64,000 nt of DNA from assembly GCA_963971225.1 (NCBI GenBank), contig OZ020267.1, forward strand, positions 152,263,920 through 152,327,919, in the 5' to 3' direction. This stretch comes from Melieria omissa (lineage: Eukaryota > Arthropoda > Insecta > Diptera > Ulidiidae). How positions within the stretch are numbered: position 1 is the stretch's first letter; each line of letters starts with the position of its first letter. Below are positions 10,466 to 21,361 of this stretch, in pieces. Both the position numbers and the translations under genes were made by a program. The notes beneath the pieces were generated by a model that was given only the letters and a program-made list of their open reading frames with translations, was not told the DNA's origin and did not search any database.

Positions 10466-12288
10466 GCGCCATCTTGGATTTTAATGAACTAATTGTGCAA
10501 TGTGTGATAGTAAGAAATGTTGCAGCCGATTGTGTAATCGAAGCCGTTTATAAAGTTTCAGTGCTTACAGAAGCTGAAAACTAAAAAATAAATAATTTTT
10601 TTTGAATTTTTCAATAACATTGCCGCACTTTGACCTGTTGAACTTGAAAAATTGCTCAACACTAGTCAAAAATTTTAGCATTATGTTTTTCATGTTCTCG
10701 ACACCAGCGACCAAATCGAACGCTCTTTTAATTTATGCTAATCACATCTGGCAGGTCGCAAACAGCCAAACAGCTGATGGCCCAGTAATGGAAAACGACT
10801 GAGACGCACGAACGAAGAGAAAATCGTGGCATTCTGAAAGCGTTCATTACAAAACGCTCTGCATTGCAAATGAGCCGAATGCGGAAAGAGTCAGTGTAAC
10901 AGCAACAAATTTGCATAATTTACAATTAAATTAAATTAACAAAAGGGAGAAATACAAATCGAGAAGAAGTTGCGTTGAGCAGAATAGAACGTAGAATAAA
11001 ATAAGCAAAACATTAGAACGTTGGCGCTGTTGCTCGTTACGCACAACTTTACAACTGTTGTAGCAATAGCAACCACAACAACAACAAAAACATAAACAAC
11101 AACTATTTATAACTGGTACAAAGACAACAGCGCCAAGAGCGCTCGAAGTCGCAGACGGCATTTGAATGTGTAATCCTCAAATATTTATCATTTGTATGAA
11201 AGATAATTTGCTTCAGGTACGAAATTAATTTGCCAAAGCGTCGCATAAATTTGCATTCATCAGCGGCAGAAGTCGACGCAGCCGAAAAAGGAAGCAACCA
11301 GAACGTTGCGTAAATCATGCGCCGATTCGCCGCTGCTGCCGCCAACAGGTGGCACACGCGCGTCGCGTTGCCGCAAGTACGCGTTGCGTTCATCAAATTC
11401 GTAGCTCTTTAGGCTGCGGCGCAATGTCTGCAAGATTAACGTGGGGGCTGCCAAATGTTAGTACGCGAGTTGCGTGTTTGTAAGTGTGTGTGTTTGTTTT
11501 CCATGTGTGGAACCAGTTTGCTGTTTTTGCCACTGTTGCCGTTGCCGTCGCTGGTATTGTATGGCATTACTTTGTATATTGTGTTTTCTTTCGCCGTAAA
11601 ACAAATAAATGCGAGTCAATTCGATTCGATTCGATGTCATGTCATGCCGCAGCCATAACCACAGTCGCCGCCTCCGCCGCCACAGCTCACCATTGCTGCG
11701 CTTTGCAGCCAGCGACTGAAATTCTAAGAATTTTAAATTGACAACAGGTGGTTTAGATTGCGCGCCGCCGCTGCTCAAGTGTTGGTTGTTGTTCTGCTTA
11801 CTGCCGTCTTCGTTTTTTGCTGTTGGCTTACAACAACTTGAAAAAGTCGTCATGTGGCACTTGTGTTGAAATTAATCTTCATCACACGCTGCAACCGAGT
11901 TGCTCGATGTTTTGTTATGAATTTTTTATGTATATTTCTTATGATTTATTCTTGTGTGCTGCGAATGAGGGAGTAAGGAAAACAAATCGTTTTTTACAAA
12001 TAATTGTTGATGAAATATTCAGTTCTAACAATCAAACAAAATACAATCATTAAATAATGTCAAATGGGCAGACAGACGTTTTGAGATTAAGCATTTGATT
12101 AGATTGACTGAAAATGAGAGGAATTGCGTTTATTTTCGCAGATCATTTGTCAATGAATTCTTTAACATTAACGGAGAATATTTTTCAGAACATAACCTCA
12201 CTTTTGGAAAGATCTCTTCTTCAAGTTTCGAAGCATAATTTTATGTCATGAAATGTAGCCAACTTTTTAGTTCTTGTCGTGACTAAGT
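10466..12288. other. non-coding stretch without recognisable gene
   Basis: The region has CAA clusters (11072-11102), a GC-richer patch (11230-11400, 11650-11770) with overlapping short frames on both strands, and AT-rich sequence to the right. None of the frames shows a domain or a consistent splice structure. Confidence 0.45.
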
Positions 12289-12745
12289 AAAAAATAAAAT
12301 AAAATAAAATAAAATTAAAAAAAATAAAATAAAATAAAATAAAATAAAATAAAATAAAATAAAATAAAATAAAATAAAATAAAATAAAATAAAATAAAAT
12401 AAAATAAAATCAAATCAAATCAAATAAAAAAAATTGAAATGAAATAAAATGAAATGAAATGAAATGAAATGAAATGAAAAGGAATGAAATGAAATGAAAT
12501 GAAATGAAATGAAATAAAATAAAATAAAATAAAATAAAATAAAATATAATAAAATAAAATAAAATAAAATAAAATAAAATAAAATAAAATAAAATAAAAT
12601 AAAATAAAATAAAATAAAATAAAATAAAATAAAATAAAATAAAATAAAATAAAATAAAATAAAATAAAATAAAATAAAATAAAATAAAATAAAATAAAAT
12701 AAAATAAAATAAAATAAAACAACATAAAATAACATAAAATAAACT
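12289..12745. repeat. (AAAAT)n pentanucleotide satellite with CAAAT and GAAAT variant blocks
   Basis: A run of about 450 bp is built of AAAAT units. The variants are clustered: CAAAT at 12411-12425 and a homogeneous GAAAT block at about 12436-12514. The right half (about 12546-12719) is nearly perfect AAAAT. The minus strand stays open throughout as an Ile-Leu-Phe-Tyr repeat, because no stop codon occurs in the pentamer. That frame is not a gene. Confidence 0.95.
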
Positions 12746-13084
12746 AAAATCATTTATTCTCTTCCTCCTCTATCAAGATTTTCCATCGGAATATGTCTCC
12801 AATTGAAAAAAGTGCTGTCAAGTTTGTTGAAAAATTCAAATTATTATTTCAGAAACTATCTCGATTTCTATGTAATATAATCTCATTTGGAAACATAACC
12901 TCATCTGATCGTAACCTATTTTCTCGGAGCGCAAGAAAATATCTTTTCAGAATATACCATCGTTTTTTTGAAATAAAACAAACTTTGCACAAAAATTAAA
13001 CAATATTTTCTATAATATTTTGTTCCAACCGTAATCTAATTTTTTTCAAAACAACATCCTTTTTGCCGGATAATTGGTATCCTA
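12746..13084. other. AT-rich spacer
   Basis: A short AT-rich stretch lies between the pentanucleotide array and the LINE remnant. I see no gene. Confidence 0.5.
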
Positions 13085-13420
13085 CCGCGTCTTTATAGAT
13101 TTGGCACCCAAGCAAGAAGATTGGACCTGTTTTCAAACGACTTCTGTCGCAGCTGTATGGACGAGGAAGAGGAAGGAATGAAGAAATGCACTTCACCTTA
13201 CAATGCAGTTGTCCTGCTTTATTCAGAAGAGTTGTGAACTAACTAGGCAACTTCTTCTTTGACAATCTAGGGGTCCTAGCCTATAAGAATTTGTCTTTCT
13301 ACTACTACACAAGAAGCTCAAACTGGTGCAATGATTAAGCTGTCTTAACCTCGGCTGCCGTTTGCATTACAATGTCCCTTTATGGTCTATATGGCAGCCA
13401 CCTACTGACCTACTAGGAAT
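13085..13420 (+). pseudogene. degraded 3' end of a non-LTR retrotransposon (Jockey/R1-type C-terminus)
   Basis: The plus strand encodes, with frameshifts, the C-terminal part of a LINE ORF2-like protein. A block reading RLDLFSNDFCRSCMDEEEE ends the first frame (Cys codons at 13145 and 13154). In another frame HFTLQC follows (His 13189, Cys 13204), completing a C-x2-C-x7/8-H-x4-C knuckle. A block reading LGNFFFDNLGVLA comes next. This zinc-knuckle order, followed by a hydrophobic LGxxFFD(N/S)LxxL block, is known from the C-termini of Jockey/R1-type elements. At least one frameshift and an in-frame stop after the knuckle show that it is dead. The sequence to about 13420 (ACAATGTCCCTTTATGGTC) resembles a LINE 3' UTR. 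No upstream reverse-transcriptase domain remains. Confidence 0.6.
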
Positions 13421-13885
13421 TGCAATCCCGGGATCCCAGACATTTTCAATCCCGAAAAATTCCGGGATCGTAACATAAAAATAGCTTACTTTTTGATTTT
13501 CACAGCTTAATTTCAAAAAAGGCTAAACTTATTAGTTAACCCTAGACACCCAACCTTTGTGGATTTTCGGCATTTTTCGAGATTTTAATTAATTTTCCGG
13601 AATTTCGAGATTCGGGATCCAGCAATTTGTATCCCTACCACCTACTTACCTCACCACTCTTCACATTTTCCATATCACAAATTTAGCTTTATGAACATAA
13701 CCTCATTTTTCGAATTATTTACCTTCGTTGATTTCCCGCATTTTTCGAGATTTTAATTAATTTTCCGTGATTTCGAGATTCGGGATCCCGCATTGGTATC
13801 CCTACCACCTACTTACTTTACTCAAGGTTAAATTTTCCTCATTCCTCTTCACATTTTCCATATTAAAAATTTTCCTTTATGAACA

Positions 13886-15183
13886 TAACACTTCGTTCAA
13901 TAATGTGTGTGACTGACACATAGATGGCGGCACTAATACTAAATCAATATTTTTTTTCGAAATTGTGAACCTTTTTAGGCTTACTGTCAAAATTATATGT
14001 CAATCCGACCATTAGTTTACAAGTTACAGTGCTTTAAGTGACACTACTTTTGAGTTTTCAAAAAAAATGAATTCAAAGCAATTCCGTGTGCTGATTTATC
14101 ATTGTTTTTTAATGAAAAAAAAATACTGTTCAATGCCAGGAATGGCTTGAAAAACATTATTCGGACTCTGCTCCATCAAAAAGAACCATTTGTTATTGGT
14201 ATGCCGAATTCAAACGTGGTCGTACAGACACCGATGACATTCCATTACTGGACGGCCAAATGACGCTGTTATTCCGGAAAACGTTGAAAAAACACTGAAA
14301 ATCATTATGTCCGACCGTAAAGTGAAAGTGGGGGAGATTGCTGACATTCTAAAGATATCAGCAGGCAGTGTACACACCATAATACACGAACATTTGGTTA
14401 TGAAAAAGGTGTTTTCGAAATGGGTGCCGCGTTTGCTCACACCGGAGCAAAAACAACAACGAATCGATGATTCAAAGAGCTGTTTGGACATGTTTACGCG
14501 CAACAAGTCGGAGTTTTTGCGTCGGTACATCACAATGGATGAAACATGGATCCACCATTTCACTCCAGAGTCAAATCGGCAGTCTGCTGAGTGGCATGCA
14601 ACCGGTGAAAGCCGCCCAAAGCGTCCAAAGGCACAAACATCGGCTGGAAAGGTTATGGCGTCAGTATTTTGGGATGTGCACGGAATAATATTCATCGACT
14701 ATCTTGAGAAAGGGAAAACAATCAATAGCGACTATTACATAGCGTTGTTGGAACGTTTGAAAGAAGAAATCGCGATTAAGCGGCCCCATATGAAGAAGAA
14801 AAAAGTGTTGTTTCACCAAGACAATGCACCGTGTCACAAGTCGATGAAAACGATGGCAAAAATGCATGAATTGGGCTTCGAATTGCTTCCTCATCCCCCC
14901 GTATTCTCCAGATCTGGCCCCCAGCGACTACTGCCTCTTCGCAGACCTCAAAAAGATGCTCCGTGGTAAGAGATTTGGCTCAAATGATGAAGTAATCGCC
15001 GAAACTAACGCCTATTTTGAAGGCAAAGAAAAATCGTTCTACAAAGGCGGTATCGAAAGATTGGAAAAGCGTTGGAATGATTGTATCTCCCTAAAAGGGG
15101 ACTATGTTGATGAATAAAAACGAATTTTGGCAAAAAAATGTGTTTTAATTAGTTAGTCACACACATTATTGAACGAAGTGTTA
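13886..15183 (+). mobile_element. full-length mariner element
   Basis: The element runs from 13888 to 15181 (1294 bp). Its inverted repeats are perfect over at least 26 bp, beginning ACACTTCGTTCAATAATG. TA target duplications lie at 13886-13887 and 15182-15183. The length is normal for mariner. It is inserted in the GAACATAACCTC motif of a 188-bp satellite unit, and the neighbouring unit shows that motif uninterrupted. It carries one broken transposase gene. The terminal repeats are still intact, so it could in principle be recognised by a related transposase supplied in trans. Confidence 0.93.
14068..15117 (+). pseudogene. mariner transposase, frameshifted
   Basis: The reading frame begins at ATG 14068 (MNSKQFRVLI) and ends at the stop 15115-15117. 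That spans about 349 codons, normal for a mariner transposase. An N-terminal helix-turn-helix region is visible (VGEIADILKISAGSVHTII), followed by the WVPRLLT linker and the catalytic DD34D core. The three Asp codons are at 14538 (MDETW), 14820 (HQDNAPCH) and 14926 (APSDY). Single-base shifts break the frame in at least three places: in or near the A-run 14115-14123, near 14252-14263, and in the C-run 14895-14900. The D2-to-D3 distance is 106 bases instead of 105 because of the last one. All three catalytic residues survive, so inactivation looks recent and due to indels. The N-terminal motif style is irritans-like, which is a family-level inference. Confidence 0.9.
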
Positions 15184-15394
15184 ACCTCATTTTTCGAATT
15201 ATTTACCTTCGTTGATTTCCCGCATTTTTCGAGATTTTAATTAATTTTCCGTGATTTCGAGATTCGGGATCCCGCATTGGTATCCCTACCACCTACTTAC
15301 TTTACTCAAGGCTTACTTTTTCTCATTCCTCTGCACATTTTCCATATCACAAATTCACATTTATGAACATAACCTCAATTGTCGAATTATTTAC

Positions 15395-17814
15395 TTTTCT
15401 CCAATGGATTTTTCCTCACCGCCAATAAGTCAAAGTTTGCATTAACCCATGACCGCACACATTAAATGCCAAACAATAAGCATAAACAACCACGCCAAAC
15501 ATACAAACAAACATTATGTAAACAATAAAATCGGCGCCGTTTTTTTTGATTTATTTTGCATACATTTATTTTAATGCAAGCAGTCGTTTCTCATTTTCAT
15601 AATCAGCAGCAATGAATTTTGTTTCAAACTTTTGCGCTGCGCCGCTCTCTTCCTTCTTCCTTTGGTGCAATGACTCTTCGTCTCTACTTCTTTCCGCTTC
15701 GCCGCAGCGGCAAATTCAGCGCTGCAAACATGTGTGCGGCGGCATTCGCATAATCATAAAACAATAAATTGTAATTATATGCACAACAACAACAACAACG
15801 CCAAACACCAACACATGCCACTATTTACGCGAAATAAATCATAACAAATGAGTTAAATTTACAAATTAAAACAAACTGCCATTAAACAATAATAATAACA
15901 AAAACCCAACACAAAAACAACAAACAACTTCAAACAATGCCAACAATAAACACAAACATAATGAGGGCAACAATAATGCGCGTAACGATGATGCGGCGTT
16001 TAATTGCTATTGTTGTTGTTGTTTGGGGGCGATTCAAAAGGGCGAAGAAATCAACCGCAAACAAACAAAAAAAGCGAAAACCAAAACCAAAAGCGAAAGC
16101 GAAACACAAATATTCCTCATTAATAAAGCGAATAGAGGAAATGAAATGCGCGAGTCGAGCGCCCTAAAAAAATGTGCGTAAAACAACAACAACAACAACG
16201 GTAAATACGCATAATAATGAGCGACAAAAAGCATACTGAAACAACAAGAACAACGCTTCTCTGCCAGCGGCCGCTTTAGAAGAAGCACAAACAAAAACAC
16301 TGCGCAGAGCAGCCGACAGCAAGAAAATGCCAGCGCGAAAATCTGCCAAAATAAACAGTGCGCGAAAATATTGCAGCGTCTCCTGCCGCGCTTGTGGCCC
16401 GAAGCAGGGTTTGGCAAACTTTTGAAGAACAATCTGCGCCAGTCGGCAGGCAGACGAAAGCGTTGGTTGAGTTTATGGAACACTGGGCTAAATAAATCGT
16501 ATGCGTGTAGGTGCGTGAGTCTCTGTCTGTGTGTGTGTGGAGATACGCAACGCATTCGAGCGCCAAACAAAACAAAAAGCGGCAGCCAGCGTCACACAAC
16601 GTTGGCCGTAACCAATAAAGAAATTTTATTGAATATGCCAAATGTGAGTGTTGAAGTGTTGATGAATGGAAAGTAAAAGTGCCAATTTTTAGAATCAACA
16701 TTTCAGTCAACAATGACTTAAGCTTCTTTCCTCATTGTCTGTGTTTCGAATAATTTTTCTTCCGTTTTTATATTTTTCGATAATAGAATTATCTGATCTT
16801 TTCTGTACTTCTTTCCTTATAAATAAAACATTACATATACATAATTAAATAGTAATAATTCTATTGTATAATTTTTTTTCTTTTTCTTCCGTTTTTGAAT
16901 ATTTAGCTGTTAGAATTATTTGACCTATACTGTAGTTCTTTCTTTATACAAAATTAATAATTCATATAATTAAATACTAATAATTCTATTGTATACTTTT
17001 TTTCTCTAAGCTTCTCTGAAGCAGAAAAACAAATTAAAAAGCGCTCATACGCTCCCATAGTCCGCCTAAAGGCAGTTTTAATGAACTTTAATATAATTTA
17101 AAAAGTTTTTGTGGTCTGATTTCCTTCTAATCATATTTTTACCTCTGAATTTTTCGCATCTCACAGCCAACCACGCATCTTTAATATATTCAAAATATAA
17201 TGTAACAGCAAACTTCTTTCCTTTGAGCCTTTGTGACGCAACATAACCAATTGAAAAGCACTCATACGCCCCGCAAGCCATAGTCAACGAATTCATAAGC
17301 CAGTTAATACTCTTTTGATATTTCTTTAGCATATTTTTTCTTCAAGTTTATAACCTTTTCTAAACATTTATAACATTTCCTTCATTCAACTCTTCAGGTT
17401 TCCGTAATTTTTCAATTCTTATTCCGCCTCTTCACTTGTACTCAACACATTACTCCAGCCCCAAATGCAGTATTCATTCAAACTTGCACGAAATTTATGC
17501 TTTTCAACTACATTTCTCACATATTTATTTCTCACGCGCCCCACAATGATCGCTTCTTCAACGCCCATGAACGTTTCATCGACTCAGCAGTCAATCATGT
17601 CGAGCATTAAATCGGCCCCTCAAACTACGTTTTATCTTCTTTCGCATTAAATCTGCGTTTGGGCTGTGCATTTAATACGCATTCGCAGTGCCATTACAAC
17701 AAATGTGTAATTACATTTGCATGGCAGACGCGTGGTGCGCGCTTTACGACGCCGGCCACAGTCGCAATGATAGCAAATTAAGCCATTAAATTGTCGTATT
17801 CATAAATTGTGCAG
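15395..17814. other. non-coding stretch with CAA-rich patches
   Basis: The sequence contains CAACAA clusters (15784-15800, 16183-16200) and purine-rich AAGCGAAA repeats near 16070-16110. A GC-richer patch at 16260-16480 has overlapping unsupported frames on both strands, including a 178-codon minus-strand frame at 16034-16570. No gene is supported. Confidence 0.45.
16754..16996. repeat. imperfect direct duplication, 127-bp period
   Basis: Two AT-rich copies share TTTTTCTTCCGTTTTT at their left (16754 and 16881) and TAATAATTCTATTGTATA at their right (ending 16870 and 16995). They have many small changes between them. The copies are older than the simple microsatellites nearby. Confidence 0.75.
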
Positions 17815-17968
17815 CGCAGCGCAGCATACACACACCACACACGCCTCCAAGACGGCCAACACGCCCAGCATTACAAGCGGCTCGAAGACGCCAACCGCCA
17901 GTCGCCGCGCACCGCAAAACACATTTTCCATTTATGATTTTTCGCTTGAAGTAACAAATATTGCGCTG
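17815..17968 (+). CDS. possible internal coding exon, product unknown
   Basis: The frame is open and carries a Ser/Thr/Pro-rich peptide that includes NTPSITSGSKTPTASRRAPQ, then a less biased FSIYDFSLEVTNIAL. A splice donor follows directly: GCGCTG|GTAAGTAC at 17968/17969. An acceptor-like AATTGTGCAG ends near 17814. Codons in the first two thirds mostly end in G or C. However, second positions are also GC-rich, so the coding signal is not decisive. A minus-strand frame covers the same segment and shows no domain. I do not recognise a family, and the reading could be fortuitous. Confidence 0.25.
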
Positions 17969-18539
17969 GTAAGTACTACGCTTGCCGCAGTTCGCAGAAA
18001 ATTTCGCGCATTCAATTCGAGCGCTAAAAACAATTTGCAGCACGCGCACAACAACACCAACAGCACCAACCCTACTGCTATGGCAAAAAAACACTAATGG
18101 CCACAGCAAACGCCGCATCATGTTACGCGCATTAGCAGCGGCTACAAGCTGTCGAGTGCGCCGCGTGTAATGGCCACAGTTGGCGGAAAAGCACAGCAAA
18201 GAAAACGAAAATACCAACGGTTAATTGATTTTTGCTCAACACTTCGCGACTCCCAATTGGTGTGTGCGCGCTTTTAAATTGAGTGCGTTGCCTTAAGCTG
18301 ACAGCGTTGTTTTCTCATGACACATACGAAAAATGTTCAGTAAACAAAATGCAATGTTGAGGTTAGGTGTAGGTTGAAGACTCATTGCTGCTTTACGCTC
18401 GCAAAACTTCGAACAGTGGCCAGGAGGCGGGCCAGAGCTGGATTCTCCTTCGCTTCACATCTTCTGCTACGATAATTTCAATCAATCATTTAATTTAAGC
18501 TCATTTCTGCAGTAAACCTTCTACTCGCACTAAATTTCT
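17969..18539. other. non-coding stretch
   Basis: Mixed sequence follows the possible splice donor. It contains a short AGGTTAGGTGTAGGTT block at 18360-18376 that resembles the dispersed LINE-tail repeats, but no attached element is recognisable. Confidence 0.4.
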
Positions 18540-21050
18540 TCTTCTTCCTGTTTTATATTTTTTTCCTACTGCCTTTTCTTTTGCTTATCCTTGTTACCTT
18601 TTTCCCGAAATTGTGCTTTAAAGGTGCAAAACCTTCTTCTTCTGATTTGAACTCTCTAAGCTTTCTTTTCATTTTTTTATTCGCACTCTCCTTCTTCAAC
18701 TGCCTTTTTGTTATTGGTTTCTACCCCAGTAGATCTTCTCTGTTTCAATCTTCCAAAGATTCCTTTCCTTCTTCGATTTACTGTCACTCATTTCCGCTAC
18801 ATTTGCTGCCTCCTTTTTCTCTTAATTTTCATCTGCTTTCACCCACTTACTTACAATTCTTCAACACTTCAATATTTTTAATTCAGCATGTTTTCTCTTT
18901 TCTTTGAGTCACTTAGATTATCTTTCTATTCTCTTGTCTCTGACTTCGACTTGCATAAATGGTCTTCTTGTTTCTTCACCCTACTTTCTGCCCAACTCAT
19001 CTCTTCTGCTTTACTTCTCCCTTTTTTACTTGGGTTCTCTTTCTATTCTATTTTTCTTGTCTTCAGTCGGTGACTTATAATACGTTTTATCTTCTGTTTT
19101 TCATCCCCCTACTTTCTGCATACCTCATCTCTTCTGCATTATTTCTCTTTTTCCTTTAGTTCTCTTTCTACTCTCTTATCTCCAGTCTGTGACTTATAAA
19201 CCGTTTTATCTTCTTGTTTCTTCACCCTACTTTCTGCATACCTCATCTCTTCTGCATTATTTCTCTTTTTCCTTTAGTTCTCTTTCTACTCTCTTATCTC
19301 CAGTTTGTGACTTATAAACCGTTTTATCTTCTTGTTTCTTCACCCTACTTTCTGCCCACCTCATCTCTCCTGCTTTACTTCTCTCTTTCTTACTTTAATT
19401 TTCTTATTTACAGTCTGTGACTTATAATACGTTTTATCTTATTTTTCTTTCTCTACATTCTGCCCACCTCATCTCTTCTGCTTTTCTTCTGTATTTTTTT
19501 CTTGAGTTCTCTTTCTACTCTCTTATCTCCTGTTTGTGACTTATAAACCGTTTTATCTTCTTGTTTCTTCACCCTACTTTCTGCCCACCTCATCTCTTCT
19601 GCTTTACTTCTCTCTTTCTTACTTTGATTTTCTTTCTTCTTTCTATTTTCTTATTTACAGTCTGTGACTTATAATACGTTTTATCTTATTTTTCTTTCTC
19701 TACATTCTGCCCACCTCATCTCTTCTGCTTTTCTTCTGTATTTTTTCTTCAGTTCTCTTTCTACTCTCTTATCTCCAGTTTGTGACTTATAAACAATTTT
19801 ATCTTCTTGTTTCTTCACCCTACAGTAGGCAGAATCACCTCATCTCTTCTGCTTTATTTCTCTCTTTTTTACTTAGGTTCTTTTTCTATTCTCTTGTCCC
19901 CAGTCTGTGACTCAAAAACCATTTCATCTTCATTTTTCTTCACCGCACTTTCTGCCCGCTTCATCTCTTCTGCCTTACTTCTCCTTTTTTACTTTAGGTT
20001 TTTTCTATTCTCTTGTCTTCAGTCTGTAACTTATAAACCGCATTATCTTCTTTTTTTCATCTTTTTCACTTTTTTTTCTTTTTCTTCAACGTTTTATCTT
20101 CTTTTTCAATTTTTCTTCTTCTGCTTTACTTCCCGCTTTCTTACTATTTTTGCTTCTTATTCCACCCTTTCTCTTCGGTTTTCACTAATGCAGTTCTTCT
20201 TTACTTTCTCATAAATCCTCTTTTACTTATTTTATCTTCCGGTCTTCCTCTCTGCAGTTTTCTTTACAGTATTTCCTTTCAGTATTTCTTTTTATTATCG
20301 AATTTATCTTAATTTTGTATTTTTTCCGTACTTAGATCCTCCTACACTTCCTATTACTCCCCTTCTCCTTTCAACTTTTCCTTTCATCCTGCACTCCAGT
20401 TCACTTTACTATTTCTCATCTTTTTCATTTTTTTACTTATACTTTCGTTTCCTACTCTCTCCTCCTCCTTTTCTCTTTCACTTTCCTCTATACTTTCATC
20501 TCCTACTCTCTCCTCCTTCTTTCCCCTTTCTCTTTTCCCTCCCTTTGTCTTTCCCTCCTCTTCTCTTTTGTTTTCACAGCAGATCTTCTTTATTATTTGA
20601 TGTAACTAAGGTTTTTACAAGTCTCTTCCCAATCAATCATTGCATCTTTATCCACATTTTAAAAATTTTTTCGCTGTGAAAAAGTTAATTCTTCTGTTCT
20701 ATAAACATTCCATTTTATTCCATCTTTGCCTTTACTTTCCTCTTTTCCCCCTCCCATATACAATCGTTCAGAACATTTAGCTCTCGTCTACAGTTTTTTG
20801 ATTGGCTCTTTCCTATGAACAGTTTGATTCGCTTTTTCCAACTCTTTGGCCACTAATTCCTCTCTTCGTTTCTCTTACTTACTTACAATCCTCTCTTACT
20901 TCCTCTTACTTCCCTTCTTATTCCCCACTTTCACATTCTACATCTCTTCTGCACTCAACACACTTTAATATTCTATCCACTTTCCCCGCTTCCCTTGATT
21001 ACCCCCTTCACACCATTCAAACTTACTATTTACTCACAATCAATCCATAT
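18540..21050. repeat. 2.5-kb pyrimidine-rich tract
   Basis: The plus strand is overwhelmingly C and T for about 2.5 kb, with a polypurine complement. The centre is a regular tandem array described separately. Both flanks (18540-18930 and 20140-21050) are C/T-rich without a clear repeat unit. Open frames here are Phe/Leu/Ser-rich artefacts of composition. Such tracts can form triplex (H-DNA) structures, which is a general property and not something shown here. Confidence 0.85.
18935..20140. repeat. 119-bp tandem array, about ten copies, with dimeric substructure
   Basis: Each unit holds (T)GTGACTTATAA, then (A)CGTTTTATCTTCTT, then TTCACCCTACTTTCTGCC, then CACCTCATCTCTTCTGC and a CTTTCT-rich tail. 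The GACTTATAA anchor recurs at about 19071, 19191, 19308, 19418, 19537, 19664, 19782, 19908 and 20027, with spacings of 110-127 bp. Units ending AATACG and units ending AAACCG differ in several linked positions. The pair at 19418-19663 is repeated almost unchanged at 19664-19907, which shows recent amplification of a two-unit block. Confidence 0.9.
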
Positions 21051-21337
21051 GCGTTATAGGAATTTTGTGTACCCTCTGGCTATTGGCAATTAAATCATCA
21101 ACCAGCCAAAGTCAGCGCAGCCACAACAACAACAACCATCAGTAAACGATAATTACCTGCCGCCGTCTCGTCCACAGTGCGGCGCACATGTGCGCAGAAT
21201 CCAATCGAATTAGTTGTTTACCCTAAGGCCACACTTGTGTTAAGTCAGCTGCGCTTAAACCAATAAAGTCAGCAATCGGTAGTCAGCAGCTGCCGCCGGC
21301 GGCACAGCTGCCCAGCAAATGCAATCAATGCATTTCG

Positions 21338-21361
21338 CCTATTCGCCTATTCGCCTATTCG
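21338..21361. repeat. octamer repeat, three units
   Basis: GCCTATTC is repeated in tandem three times. Confidence 0.8.

Larger units (their letters stand above)
13551..15394. repeat. 188-bp satellite units interrupted by a mariner
   Basis: A partial unit (13551-13670) is followed by a complete unit (13671-13858), a unit split by a mariner (13859-15342) and another partial unit (15343-15394). Unit starts share CATAT(C/T)A. Each unit contains GAACATAACCTCATTTTTCG, then CCCGCATTTTTCGAG, then ATTCGGGATCCCGCATTGG and CCTACCACCTACTTAC. The split unit spans 1484 bp. Subtracting the 1294-bp element and one 2-bp target duplication leaves exactly 188 bp, the length of its intact neighbour. An earlier diverged CCGGGATCCC block near 13431 may be another decayed unit. 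Confidence 0.9.

Noticed and set aside
12415..12753. Minus-strand frame of Ile-Leu-Phe-Tyr repeats
   Set aside because: It is the translation of an AAAAT pentanucleotide array, which contains no stop codon in any of the frames used.
18581..20214. Several Phe/Leu/Ser-rich open frames with apparent membrane segments
   Set aside because: They are translations of the pyrimidine tract and 119-bp array. The hydrophobicity follows from CTT, TTT and TCT codons.
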